A DNA stretch of 64,000 nucleotides, taken from contig NZ_JALCZU010000010.1 of the NCBI RefSeq assembly GCF_023522835.1, positions 62,001-126,000 of the forward strand, in the 5' to 3' direction. How positions within the stretch are numbered: position 1 is the first letter of the stretch; each line of letters begins with the position of its first letter. The position numbers and the translations under genes are program-made. The notes under the pieces are model-generated. The model made no database searches. It worked only from the letters and a program-made list of their open reading frames with translations, and had not been told where the DNA came from. Positions 35,248 to 43,668 of this stretch are shown piece after piece. The DNA comes from Oceanobacillus saliphilus (GTDB taxonomy: Bacteria > Bacillota > Bacilli > Bacillales > Amphibacillaceae).

Positions 35248-35276
35248 ATATTAATGGATAACGATGCACATGTCAA
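35248..35276 (-). promoter_or_regulatory. Sigma-A promoter of the metK-spe operon
   Basis: On the minus strand TTGACA (35276-35271), 17-bp spacer, TAATAT (35253-35248). Predicted start near 35240, giving a leader of about 230 nt. Confidence 0.85.
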
Positions 35277-35418
35277 TGGATTTTTTATTGTTGGATTACG
35301 GAGTATTTGTCCTTGGAACTACGAAATGCCGATGTTCACTGGAAAAGTGACATAGTTAAACGGAAAATGCCATAGTTCACAAATGCCGTCGGGAAACGAA
35401 GCCGGCTTGGCCGTTCTT

Positions 35419-36069
35419 TCAAGGTAATAAATACAACAGGACACAGAAATAATGTGCAGTCGTTCCAGCTAAAACAAAAATATGCCAAACTAAGTGATGA
35501 TATTTAAACCCCCGCCATACATAAAAGACAGCTCCAACCGTATAGAATAGTCCACCAATTACAAGCAGGATAACGCCATTTCTATGTAAATTTTCAATAA
35601 TCTGGTTCCAGCCAATCACAACGATCCAACCCATTACTACATAAATCACTGTAGATGTAAATAGATATTTTTTCACGAAGAAAGCTTTAAAGACAACTCC
35701 CCCGATTGCCAGTCCCCAAATAATTCCAAACATCGTCCAGCCAAGAGTTCCCTGGATAATATGAAATGTAAATGGTGTATAGGTACCAGCTATAAATAAG
35801 TAGATGGAAGAATGGTCAAATATTTCAAATAGATCTTTTGCCTTGCCGGGTAACAGTGCATGTACCATCGTCGAGGATACATATAAAAGGAACATTGTCG
35901 TCCCAAAAATCGTAAAACTCACAACATGCCAGGCAGTGCCATGCATCGTTGAGGCTACAATCAATACTACTAAACCTATAAGACTTAAAATAGCTCCTAT
36001 CCCATGGGTAACTGCATTCGCAATCTCTTCACCCTTGGAAAAAACATGTGTATCTGCCAAACAAATCAT
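35419..36069 (-). CDS. Hemolysin III / PAQR-family membrane protein
   Basis: 216 residues, seven predicted membrane helices. Conserved His and Asp residues of the family are seen in EIANAVTHGIGA, SSTMVHALL, FEIFDHSSIYLFIAGTYTPF and HLVWHIFVLAGTTAHYF. Bacterial members of this superfamily are probably membrane hydrolases or metal-dependent; hemolysin is a historical name. The RBS is weak (AGAAAGTAG). Stands alone. Confidence 0.9.
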   Translation of the reverse strand: MICLADTHVFSKGEEIANAVTHGIGAILSLIGLVVLIVASTMHGTAWHVVSFTIFGTTMFLLYVSSTMVHALLPGKAKDLFEIFDHSSIYLFIAGTYTPFTFHIIQGTLGWTMFGIIWGLAIGGVVFKAFFVKKYLFTSTVIYVVMGWIVVIGWNQIIENLHRNGVILLVIGGLFYTVGAVFYVWRGFKYHHLVWHIFVLAGTTAHYFCVLLYLLP

Positions 36070-36183
36070 CTACTTTCTAAACAGTATAGAATTTATTATA
36101 ACAGGATGGGATGAATGATTATAGTACAACAGCTTTTACATGCGTTCATATTATATGTAAGAATTCACCTTTATTAATAATGT

Positions 36184-36226
36184 TTTACAAATGATTAACA
36201 GAATATTAATACTAATAATTTATACT
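36184..36226 (+). promoter_or_regulatory. PhoP-like box and promoter of phnDCEE
   Basis: Three direct hexamers with an 11-bp period, TTTACA (36184), TTAACA (36195) and TTAATA (36206), match the B. subtilis PhoP box (TT[ATC]ACA repeats with about 5-bp spacers). TATACT (36221-36226) is a suitable -10 box ten bases downstream. This suggests induction by phosphate limitation. Confidence 0.65.
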
Positions 36227-36270
36227 TACACGGTAATTGTTTTTACAACACAACGGAGGGAGAAAGAGAA

Positions 36271-37371
36271 ATGACAAAACGATTATTTTATTTCCTTGGT
36301 ATGCTTATGCTTGTTGTTCTGCTGGCAGCATGTGGGGATACAGATTCAGAATCTAATGCTGCATCCAGTGCAGATGAGGGCACTTCGGAAGAAAGCAATA
36401 GCAATGAAGAGGGTGAAAGTTCAAATACTGAAATCGATAAACTTTCCATTGGATTTGTTCCTTCAAGAGATCCAGATGAAATTGTCACTGCAACAGAACC
36501 TTTAAAAGGATTGTTAACAGAGGAATTAGCTACATTAGGCTATGATATTAATGAAGTTGATATCACAGTCGGAACAAACTATGAAGCAGTTGGGGAAGCA
36601 CTTTCAGCTGGAACTTCTGACATCGGATTAATTCCCGGTGGAACCTATGTACTTTACGATGACGGTGCAGAAGTAATCCTTACATCCACAAGAGCCGGTT
36701 TGAATAATGACTCCGATGATGCAAAAGATTGGAACGATAACAAACCAACTGAACCAACAGACGTTCAAGCAATTTCCTATCGTGCATTGATCATCGCCGG
36801 GCCTTCTGAAAAAGGACAAGAACTGGCTGATAAAGTGAACAACGGTGAAGAGCTGACCTTTGAAGATGTAAACAGTGCATCGTGGAGTGTCATGTCATCC
36901 TCCTCCCCTGCCGGATATATTTATCCAGCATTATGGTTGCAAGAAAACTTTGACCAGACGATTACAGATTTGGATAGCATTGTACAGGCAGATTCCTACG
37001 GCAGTTCTTTTGCAAGATTGGCTCAAGGTCAAATTGATGTTTTAGTTACATATGCTGATGCACGTCGGGATTTTGTCGATACATGGACAGATGATTACGG
37101 ACGCAGTGAATCCATTTGGGATGAAACAAATGTGATTGGTGTGACCCCAGCCATCTACAATGATACTATCAGCGTCAGCAAAAATTCGGATATTATGGAT
37201 GACGATTTAAAAGCTGCAATACAGAAAGCATTTATTAATATTTCAGAGACAGAAGAAGGAAAAGAAGTCATCGCAATCTACAATCATGAAGGATATCAGG
37301 AAGCTGTGGATTCTGACTATGATAATGAACGTGCAGCCCAGCAAATTGTTCAAGATCTTGGTTCTAAATAA
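36271..37371 (+). CDS. phnD: Phosphonate-type ABC transporter binding lipoprotein
   Basis: 366 residues. Lipobox LLAAC (Cys21), an acidic Ser/Glu/Asn linker of about 35 residues, then a PhnD-type binding domain starting LSIGFVPSRDPDEI. Homologues bind phosphonates, phosphite or phosphate. No C-P lyase or phosphonatase genes lie nearby, so the true ligand is open. RBS ACGGAGGGAG. It is separated from phnC by two hairpins. Confidence 0.92.
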   Translation: MTKRLFYFLGMLMLVVLLAACGDTDSESNAASSADEGTSEESNSNEEGESSNTEIDKLSIGFVPSRDPDEIVTATEPLKGLLTEELATLGYDINEVDITVGTNYEAVGEALSAGTSDIGLIPGGTYVLYDDGAEVILTSTRAGLNNDSDDAKDWNDNKPTEPTDVQAISYRALIIAGPSEKGQELADKVNNGEELTFEDVNSASWSVMSSSSPAGYIYPALWLQENFDQTITDLDSIVQADSYGSSFARLAQGQIDVLVTYADARRDFVDTWTDDYGRSESIWDETNVIGVTPAIYNDTISVSKNSDIMDDDLKAAIQKAFINISETEEGKEVIAIYNHEGYQEAVDSDYDNERAAQQIVQDLGSK

Positions 37372-37392
37372 TTCATTTTCAACTTAAAAACC

Positions 37393-37431
37393 AAAAAATG
37401 AGAGCATTCCAGGGGATGTTCTCATTTTTTT
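37393..37431 (+). terminator. Terminator-like hairpin after phnD
   Basis: AAAAAATGAGA-CAT pairs with ATG-TCTCATTTTTT, followed by T. It likely sets the ratio of binding protein to transporter. Confidence 0.75.
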
Positions 37432-37439
37432 AGGCAGAA

Positions 37440-37495
37440 AGGCTCGTTTACAACTAAGTTTTCTAATAGGCAGGATAGTATAAACTTGCCTGATT
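37440..37495 (-). repeat. Rearranged fragment of the two-hairpin repeat
   Basis: On the minus strand it reads a hairpin-2-like GGCAAGTTTATACTATCCTGCC directly followed by TTAGAAAACTTAGTTGT, the usual repeat opening, so the module order is inverted relative to other copies. Confidence 0.45.
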
Positions 37496-37500
37496 AATTT

Positions 37501-37548
37501 AACGAAGGCATTCTGCGAAAAGGCTTATAAAAATGCCTTCGTTTTCTA
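37501..37548 (+). terminator. Second terminator-like hairpin before phnC
   Basis: AACGAAGGCAT (37501-37511) with ATGCCTTCGTT (37533-37543), then TTCT. It lies 27 bp before the phnC start. Confidence 0.65.
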
Positions 37549-37569
37549 AAAAAGGAATGGAGAATTGCT

Positions 37570-38343
37570 ATGATAGAATTTATCGATGTAGAAAAGAAAT
37601 ATCCAAATGGTGTTAAGGCCCTACATAATATTAATTTAAAAATTGACCAAGGGGAATATGTCGCGGTAATTGGATTATCAGGGGCAGGAAAATCGACTTT
37701 AATCCGGTGCATTAACCGGATGCATGATATTACAGATGGTAAGTTGATTGTAAACAATGTCGAAGTTGCTTCCCTAAGGGGGAAAGAAATCCGCCGTTTC
37801 CGGAGAGGTATCGGCATGATTTTCCAATCTTTCAACTTGGTGACACGCACATCTGTAATCAGAAATGTCCTCGTATCTGCAGTCCCGGAAATGCCCTTCT
37901 GGAGAAAAGTCCTTGGAATATATTCCATGAAAAATAAAATCGATGCATTATCCGCATTGGATCAGGTTGGTATTTTGGATAAAGCATATAATCGTGTCGA
38001 TCAGCTATCTGGCGGTCAGCAGCAGCGTGTCGCCTTGGCTAGGACGATTGCCCAGAATCCTGCAATCATTTTGGCTGATGAACCTGTCGCTTCCCTTGAT
38101 CCCGTAACAGCAAAACAAGTAATGGATGATTTCAAAAAAATCAATCAGGAAACGAATATTTCTGTAATTATGAACATCCATCACGTTGAACTGGCCCTGG
38201 AATATGCAGATCGGATTATCGGCATCCGCAATGGGGAAATCGTTTTTGACGGGAAATCAACACAAGTAACAGATGAAATCTTAAGTGAAATATACGGAAA
38301 TAGACAGAACGTACATAAAGAGGAAGTGTCTGAACATGTATGA
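37570..38343 (+). CDS. phnC: Phosphonate-type ABC transporter ATPase
   Basis: 257 residues. Walker A GLSGAGKSTLI near residue 38, signature LSGGQQQRVALART, Walker B IILADEPVASLDP and the PhnC-type His switch region (MNIHHVELALEYADRI). RBS AAAGGAATGG. The stop overlaps the phnE start (ATGTATGA), so the operon is tightly coupled. Confidence 0.94.
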   Translation: MIEFIDVEKKYPNGVKALHNINLKIDQGEYVAVIGLSGAGKSTLIRCINRMHDITDGKLIVNNVEVASLRGKEIRRFRRGIGMIFQSFNLVTRTSVIRNVLVSAVPEMPFWRKVLGIYSMKNKIDALSALDQVGILDKAYNRVDQLSGGQQQRVALARTIAQNPAIILADEPVASLDPVTAKQVMDDFKKINQETNISVIMNIHHVELALEYADRIIGIRNGEIVFDGKSTQVTDEILSEIYGNRQNVHKEEVSEHV

Positions 38344-39151
38344 TAAAATCTTTCTTCCAAAAAAACTAACCTTGCCCAATGGGAAAATAATTAAGGAAAA
38401 AAGATCACGCACTCCGCTAATCGTGATTCTCATAACAATTTCAATTATTGTGTCTGTCAATATTACTGGTTTTGACATGAAAATTCTTATGGACCGCTGG
38501 AGTCAATTCTTCGTGATTATCGGTCAGATGATTCCACCTACATGGGAGTATTTACCCCATCTATGGGGGCCATTAATGGATACGATTAAAATGTCACTGC
38601 TTGGCTCTCTGCTTGGAGCTACAGCTGCTGTCCCTGCGGCTGTAATGGCATCTTCAAACATCACAAGGAACAAAGCCGTTTCTGGGGTTGCCAAATTTTC
38701 ATTAAGCATCTTACGCACACTGCCAACACTTGTGTCTGCATTGATCGCTACATTTATTTTTGGCTTGGGAACAATGGCGGGAACGGTTGCCATCTTTTTA
38801 TTTACCCTGGCATATGTAGGAAAGCTATTATATGAACAAATCGAAAATGTGAATATGGGAGCTTTTGAAGCGATGGAGTCTATGGGGTTAACTAGAATTC
38901 AAGCTTTTCGCTACGCCATAATCCCTCAGATTCTGCCAAATTATCTTTCTACGGCATTATTCTGTTTTGAAGGTAACGTCCGATATGCCGCGATTCTCGG
39001 ATATGTAGGTGCTGGTGGAATTGGTCTTCTATTAAACGAAGGACTTGGCTGGCGGAATTATCCAAATGTCGGCATAATCCTGCTTATGCTCGTAATAACC
39101 GTATTCATTATCGAAAACATAAGCGAACATTTTAGAAAAAAACTGAATTGA
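38336..39151 (+). CDS. phnE: Phosphonate-type ABC transporter permease 1
   Basis: 271 residues from ATG 38336 behind GAGGAAG. It has several membrane helices and an EAA loop (FEAMESMGLTRIQAFRYAII) followed by GYVGAGGIGLLLNEGL, typical of PhnE. An in-frame ATG at 38285 lies within phnC and is not used. Forms a heterodimer with the next permease. Confidence 0.93.
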   Translation: MYDKIFLPKKLTLPNGKIIKEKRSRTPLIVILITISIIVSVNITGFDMKILMDRWSQFFVIIGQMIPPTWEYLPHLWGPLMDTIKMSLLGSLLGATAAVPAAVMASSNITRNKAVSGVAKFSLSILRTLPTLVSALIATFIFGLGTMAGTVAIFLFTLAYVGKLLYEQIENVNMGAFEAMESMGLTRIQAFRYAIIPQILPNYLSTALFCFEGNVRYAAILGYVGAGGIGLLLNEGLGWRNYPNVGIILLMLVITVFIIENISEHFRKKLN

Positions 39152-39165
39152 TGGGGGTACTAGTA

Positions 39166-39972
39166 GTGAATGCTGTTGAAAAACAAATGCTTGCAGAACC
39201 AAAAAACTATAAATATTTATTTTCCGTATCCATAATTTTGTGCATCCTCTTTATATGGTCATTATCAACAGTGGAATTAAGACAATTGGACAGCAGTGGA
39301 TTGATAATTGCTTCCAATATTATCCTCGGAATTTTAAATCCCGATCTGGAGCTCCTGTTTAATTTCACTTCAAGTGGTGTTGCCTATTTATTGATTGAAA
39401 CGATAGCAATTGCATTCCTGGGAACCATAATCGGATCGATATTGGCCATTCCGCTCGCCTTCCTGTCGGCATCCAATATCGTGCCCGCCCCAATTTCTTC
39501 TGTAACAAAAATACTGTTAATTATGATCCGTACCGTACCTGCAATTGTATATGGTCTAATGTTTATCCGAGTGACAGGACCAGGACCTTTTGCAGGTGTA
39601 CTAACGATGTCACTCACTTCCATCGGGATGCTTTCCAAGCTTTATGCTGACACGGTTGAAGATTTGGATACTAGTGTGCTTGAATCGATGAGTTCAATCG
39701 GTTGTACAACCTTTGAGAAAATAAGATTTGGAATCATTCCCCAATTATTTGCCATGTTCTTGTCCATTATGATCTATCGCTTTGATATGAACCTGCGTGA
39801 TGCCGCTGTTCTTGGACTTGTCGGTGCCGGTGGAATTGGTGCACCACTGATTTTTGCAATGAATTCCTATCGTTGGCAGGAAGTTGGCTCTATTTTAATT
39901 GGTCTTGTTGTACTTATTCTTTTGGTCGAGATCATTTCTAACAAACTAAGGACTAGATTAGTAAGAGGCTAA
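39166..39972 (+). CDS. phnE: Phosphonate-type ABC transporter permease 2
   Basis: About 268 residues. The GTG at 39166 lies eight bases after GGGGG and is the best start; an ATG at 39151 overlaps the previous stop. It contains LLIMIRTVPAIVYGL, the EAA loop LESMSSIGCTTFEKIRFGII and LGLVGAGGIGAPL. It is paralogous to the preceding permease; phnDCEE layouts with two permeases are common in Firmicutes. Confidence 0.93.
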   Translation: MNAVEKQMLAEPKNYKYLFSVSIILCILFIWSLSTVELRQLDSSGLIIASNIILGILNPDLELLFNFTSSGVAYLLIETIAIAFLGTIIGSILAIPLAFLSASNIVPAPISSVTKILLIMIRTVPAIVYGLMFIRVTGPGPFAGVLTMSLTSIGMLSKLYADTVEDLDTSVLESMSSIGCTTFEKIRFGIIPQLFAMFLSIMIYRFDMNLRDAAVLGLVGAGGIGAPLIFAMNSYRWQEVGSILIGLVVLILLVEIISNKLRTRLVRG

Positions 39973-39974
39973 CC

Positions 39975-40007
39975 TTTCCGAAAAGAGCTTGTAAATCTTT
40001 TCAGAAA
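39975..40007 (+). terminator. Possible terminator of phnDCEE
   Basis: TTTCCGAAAAGA with TCTTTTCAGAAA, one mismatch. There is no clear T-run, so the call is weak. Confidence 0.4.
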
Positions 40008-40072
40008 AATAAAGGGAATTTAAGAATCTTCGAGAATAGTACTAGAGAGAAGAATAAAAGGAGAAGATTCAG

Positions 40073-40531
40073 ATGGAGCAAATCATATTTCGTCATATGG
40101 ATACAGTCCGGGGCATTACAGAAAAGGCAATAAATAGTATACCTGAACAGGATGCCGATATCGTTCCTAATGGCTTTAATAACAACATTCGCTGGAACTT
40201 TGGTCATATTGCATTTGTACAGGAGAATCTTGTTTACGGAGTGCTAGGGAAAAAAATGGGGCTTCCTGAGGAATACGAGGAATTATTCAGCCCGGGAACA
40301 AAGCCTGCTGATTGGCAACAGACACCTCCGTCCCTGAGGGAAATTTCAATTGTTCTCTCTGAACAGAAACGAAGAATACGGGAAACTCTCAAAGGTGGCC
40401 TAGAAGAAAAACTCCTTACACCTTATACGAACAGAATGGGTATAACATTCCACACTGTCGGCGAAACATTCCTATTCAGCTTTTACCATGAAGCATTACA
40501 CATGGAAACCATAAAAAGAATCATCAAATAA
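40073..40531 (+). CDS. DinB-family protein
   Basis: 152-residue four-helix-bundle protein of the DinB/YfiT superfamily. The three metal-binding His positions are plausible in WNFGHIAFVQEN near residue 45 and FYHEALHMETI near residues 138-144. Many family members are thiol-dependent (bacillithiol) S-transferases, but the substrate here is unknown. RBS AAAAGGAG. The stop codon directly abuts the repeat element at 40532. Confidence 0.85.
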   Translation: MEQIIFRHMDTVRGITEKAINSIPEQDADIVPNGFNNNIRWNFGHIAFVQENLVYGVLGKKMGLPEEYEELFSPGTKPADWQQTPPSLREISIVLSEQKRRIRETLKGGLEEKLLTPYTNRMGITFHTVGETFLFSFYHEALHMETIKRIIK

Positions 40532-40637
40532 GTGCCTGTCACAGCCCGATTTATGTTGAAAATTGTCGAACGATTAACTGCAGTAATACTCGTAAACTAT
40601 CGACAAAAACTGACAATATTCGGGGAGTGACAGGCAC
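40532..40637. repeat. MITE/REP-like element with inverted GTGCCTGTCAC ends
   Basis: Left arm GTGCCTGTCACAGCCCGA (40532-40549), right arm TCGGGGAGTGACAGGCAC (40620-40637): 16 of 18 positions pair. An inner TTGTCGA/TCGACAA pair gives a longer foldback. 106 bp, non-coding, exactly between the DinB stop and the end of a convergent gene, where it may also act as terminator. Such paired arms are typical of REP elements moved by RAYT transposases (inference). Confidence 0.8.
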
Positions 40638-40643
40638 CTCCTC

Positions 40644-41555
40644 TTAAATCATGAAATTGGCTACGATCCACATGAGGACGAAGCTGGCAATGATGGTGAT
40701 GTTGGATACTGTGCCGACAAATCGTTTATCATACTCAAACTCAACAGCATATGGCAGGACCGACATCGAAGTAGGCAAAATCAAGCCTATTAGTACCGTG
40801 TATTTGAACATGTCATCAAATGGCAGGTAGATAAACAATATAACACCAATAATGATACCCGGAATATACTTGACCGCCATATATTTGAAAATGAGATTGA
40901 TGTATTTCCGTTCAAACGTAAAGTTTAAATAGATACCCAGAAGTAATAGGGACAGTGGCATATTTGCAAATGAAATGATATCTGCAGTTTCAATCACAAC
41001 CGCCGGAAGCTTCAGTCCCGCTAAATTTAGAATAAGGACAAAAATGTAAGTCAGTAGAGGAATCGAACGACTCATCTTTCCGAGCATGGTTTTAAAATCT
41101 AACTTTGCGCCCTCGCCGGCATAGTAACTACCAATGAAGTAACAGACCCCAAACACAATAAAGGAATTTCCGACATCAAACATGCCGAAATGCTGGATCC
41201 CTTCCCTTCCCCAAATTCCTTCCACTAATGGATATGCAAAGAGACCGATATTAAAGCCCGGTACCATCATAGCTAGCATCCCTTTTGCGTCCCTCGACTG
41301 TTTTCTGAATACGAGCAGACCCAAAACCGCTGCAAACAATCCATAGACAAATGCAATTATAATCAGCATAAATAGAGAATACTCAATCGTTATATCATTA
41401 AAAGTAACCAAAATAAGTGCTGGGAGTGTAATATTAAATATGATTCTGGACAGACTTTCCCCGTCTGTCTCTTTTATAACAGTGGATCTCTTCAAGATAT
41501 ATCCTACTGCTATGATAATAATTGAATAGATAAACTGTTCATTAAAACTGGCCAA
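40644..41555 (-). CDS. AEC-family transporter (auxin efflux carrier-like)
   Basis: 303 residues, ten predicted membrane helices in two repeats of five. It carries the family features IIFNITLPALILVTF near residue 45 and GFNIGLFAYPLVEGIWG near 105. Bacterial members export small organic acids such as malate or malonate; the substrate here is unknown. TTG start at 41555, eight bases after GGAG. Single gene. Confidence 0.88.
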   Translation of the reverse strand: MASFNEQFIYSIIIIAVGYILKRSTVIKETDGESLSRIIFNITLPALILVTFNDITIEYSLFMLIIIAFVYGLFAAVLGLLVFRKQSRDAKGMLAMMVPGFNIGLFAYPLVEGIWGREGIQHFGMFDVGNSFIVFGVCYFIGSYYAGEGAKLDFKTMLGKMSRSIPLLTYIFVLILNLAGLKLPAVVIETADIISFANMPLSLLLLGIYLNFTFERKYINLIFKYMAVKYIPGIIIGVILFIYLPFDDMFKYTVLIGLILPTSMSVLPYAVEFEYDKRFVGTVSNITIIASFVLMWIVANFMI

Positions 41556-41594
41556 TGCATATGCTCCTATCTTGTTGTCATATTAGTGCATACG

Positions 41595-41668
41595 TGCAAC
41601 TATCGCTTTGCCTATGCCTTCGTTGCACGTAAGCAGGTTCGTACGTTTATACTTTTATACCTGAGAAA
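41595..41668 (+). repeat. Two-hairpin dispersed repeat, degenerate copy
   Basis: Retains GCCTATGCCTTCGTTGCACGTAAGCA (the linker, CCTTCGTTGCAC) and a worn hairpin 2 (CAGGT...ACCTG). The remaining gap to 41930 shows no gene with a ribosome binding site. Confidence 0.55.
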
Positions 41669-41930
41669 CGAGGAATTCACTTTCCTGCAATCATATAGTA
41701 ACATACTAAAGTTTTAATCTCTAAATAGCTCGTTAAAATTAATAGATATTTTACGTTAATAGAATGATTGAATATCAGCTGATGGACTTGTGGACCTACC
41801 CTCCGATCCCGTTTCACCGCGACAACCAAAACCGATATCGCAATCCCCTTCATCTTTGCCTGCATTTAGCATCATTCTCTAATTAATAAATAGAAAGGGA
41901 ACGAATCTATTCGTATTTAGAAAAATAATC

Positions 41931-41976
41931 TTGACACCTAACTAACCACTGGTTATATTATAACCAGTGGTTAGTT
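41931..41976 (+). promoter_or_regulatory. Promoter with 37-bp perfect palindromic operator
   Basis: TTGACA (41931-41936), 17-bp spacer, TATATT (41954-41959). A perfect palindrome with 18-bp arms (41940-41957 and 41959-41976; core ACCACTGGTTATA) spans the spacer and -10 box. This is a textbook autorepression site for the TetR protein downstream. Confidence 0.9.
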
Positions 41977-42014
41977 TTATTGCATTACCAATATAGAAAT
42001 GAGTGAACAAATTT

Positions 42015-42644
42015 ATGAAAAGAAAACGATCAGAAGAAACGAAGAAGGTGATTCTTGATGCGGCAGGAAAGCTTTTTTCGGAAAAAGGTTATGAGGCAAT
42101 TTCCATCAGAGAAATCGCTAAAGAAGCCGGTTGCTCTCATACAACTATCTATCTTTATTACAAGGATAAAGAGGAGTTGCTTCACCAGTTTTCCAAGCCC
42201 TCCCTTGAAGCATTGCATGAAAAGATGCAGCATATTGTTCAATCACGGTCCGATACTCCTGAGGTCAAACTCAAAAAAATTAGCAATGAATTTATACACT
42301 TTTGTTTACGGAACAAAAACATTTACAACATCTTTATTAATGCGAAGTCAACGAGGGTGGATGAAGCAAATCCCGATTTGGAAATCAATAAAATGCGCCT
42401 GAGGATTTTTACATTCATGAAACAAGTTCTCGGTCAATGCCTTTCTATACAGGACACTGAACAATTACTCGATTTCTCGCGCATCTACTTCTACAACCTG
42501 TATGGAATTTTAAGCACCTATTCTTTTCAGCATGAACCAACCGAAGTTCTCATTGAACGATTAACCCCAACATTTGATACGGCGGTTGAAGTACTTATTT
42601 ACGGATTTGAAGAAAAACTGAAACGAGGAGCGGGAGAAAATTGA
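42015..42644 (+). CDS. TetR-family repressor
   Basis: About 209 residues. The N-terminal helix-turn-helix is readable as ISIREIAKEAGCSHTTIYLY near residues 28-47; the ligand domain is not assignable. ATG 42015 (MKRKRSEETKK) is preferred; a GTG at 42003 is possible, and neither has a strong Shine-Dalgarno. It overlaps the start of the MBL gene by four bases. The palindrome in its own promoter implies that it represses this operon. Confidence 0.9.
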   Translation: MKRKRSEETKKVILDAAGKLFSEKGYEAISIREIAKEAGCSHTTIYLYYKDKEELLHQFSKPSLEALHEKMQHIVQSRSDTPEVKLKKISNEFIHFCLRNKNIYNIFINAKSTRVDEANPDLEINKMRLRIFTFMKQVLGQCLSIQDTEQLLDFSRIYFYNLYGILSTYSFQHEPTEVLIERLTPTFDTAVEVLIYGFEEKLKRGAGEN

Positions 42645-43330
42645 AAATAAAAAGAGTTTCCGAGCATATTTGGAGCATAAAAAGCTGGGTGCTTATTCCT
42701 ATTCATGTATGGATTGTGGAGGAAGAAGATGGTGTTACGCTGGTGGACGCCGGTATGCCGTTTTTGGCAAGTGGAATATTGAAATTTATAAATCAGCTGG
42801 ACAGCGGTCCACTTAAACGTATTCTGCTTACGCACGGACATGGCGATCATGTTGGTGCATTGACGAAAATTTTACAAGAAAACAATGTACCAGTCTATGC
42901 ACACGAAATCGAAATACCGTTTATGGAAGGAAATCAGCTCTATCCAAGGCGAAAGAAATACGAAAAGAATGTTGCAAAGGGGATTGTCCAACCACTGCAA
43001 TCAGATGAACAAGACCGGTTACTATCTGTATCTGGACTACACCCGATATTGACTCCAGGTCACTCCCCTGGCCATGTTGTCTATTATCACGAAGAAGATC
43101 AAGTGTTACTGGCAGGAGACCTTTTCACGAGCAAAAGAGGGAAACTTCATAGACCGATGCCAATGTTTACCGGGGATATGAAGGAAGCTGTTAAAAGCAG
43201 TGTTGTTGTAGAGCAGCTGAATCCGAAACAGTTAGAGGTTTGTCATGGCAATACGGTTTATCAACCTGCAAAACAATTGGATGAATATATGAAAAAAATG
43301 GAAAGTGAATTACTGAAGAGGATTGGCTAG
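42641..43330 (+). CDS. MBL-fold metallo-hydrolase
   Basis: 229 residues. It shows the binuclear zinc motif THGHGDHVGAL near residues 64-74, then TPGHSPGHVVYY, AGDLF and VCHGNTV, i.e. all metal ligands. TTG start at 42641 overlapping the tetR stop, behind GGAGCGGGAG. The family includes glyoxalase II-like, lactonase and quinone-related hydrolases; the substrate is probably related to the inducer sensed by the TetR protein (inference). Confidence 0.9.
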   Translation: MKIKRVSEHIWSIKSWVLIPIHVWIVEEEDGVTLVDAGMPFLASGILKFINQLDSGPLKRILLTHGHGDHVGALTKILQENNVPVYAHEIEIPFMEGNQLYPRRKKYEKNVAKGIVQPLQSDEQDRLLSVSGLHPILTPGHSPGHVVYYHEEDQVLLAGDLFTSKRGKLHRPMPMFTGDMKEAVKSSVVVEQLNPKQLEVCHGNTVYQPAKQLDEYMKKMESELLKRIG

Positions 43331-43383
43331 ATTTAGTATGCAATGAAAGAAAATAAGTACGCTAAAGAAAGGAAATGAATAGG

Positions 43384-43668
43384 ATGATTATTGTATATGC
43401 TTTCCTATTTTTAATGGAGTTGGCATCCCTTGTTGCATTTGCCTACTGGGGATTTTCGTTAAACAAAGGACGATTTGTAAAAATTCTATTTGGTATTGGA
43501 ACACCGCTACTCGTTTCTATTTTTTGGAGTTACTACATTGCGCCGAAAGCACCCTACCGTCTGGAAGTACCACTAAGAACCATCGTTAAAATAATATTAT
43601 TCGCAATTGCAGCTGCCGCCTTCTATTTTAGCCTAACCAACCGACAAGATTCGACAAAAATCGGGTAG
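43384..43668 (+). CDS. YrdB-like DUF2568 membrane protein
   Basis: About 94 residues and four hydrophobic segments. The pattern FGIGTPLLVSIFWSYYIAPK then RTIVKIILF is that of the YrdB/DUF2568 family. ATG 43375 is only two bases from AAAGG, so ATG 43384 is preferred. The last codons (after NRQDSTKIG) and stop lie inside a GTGCCTGTCAC-family repeat half-site. Third gene of the TetR-controlled cluster. Confidence 0.8.
   Translation: MIIVYAFLFLMELASLVAFAYWGFSLNKGRFVKILFGIGTPLLVSIFWSYYIAPKAPYRLEVPLRTIVKIILFAIAAAAFYFSLTNRQDSTKIG

Noticed and set aside
41677-41865. 62-codon minus-strand ORF and an opposing plus-strand frame between the AEC gene and tetR
   Set aside because: Both frames look partly protein-like, but neither has a Shine-Dalgarno sequence or a recognisable family, so neither can be preferred.
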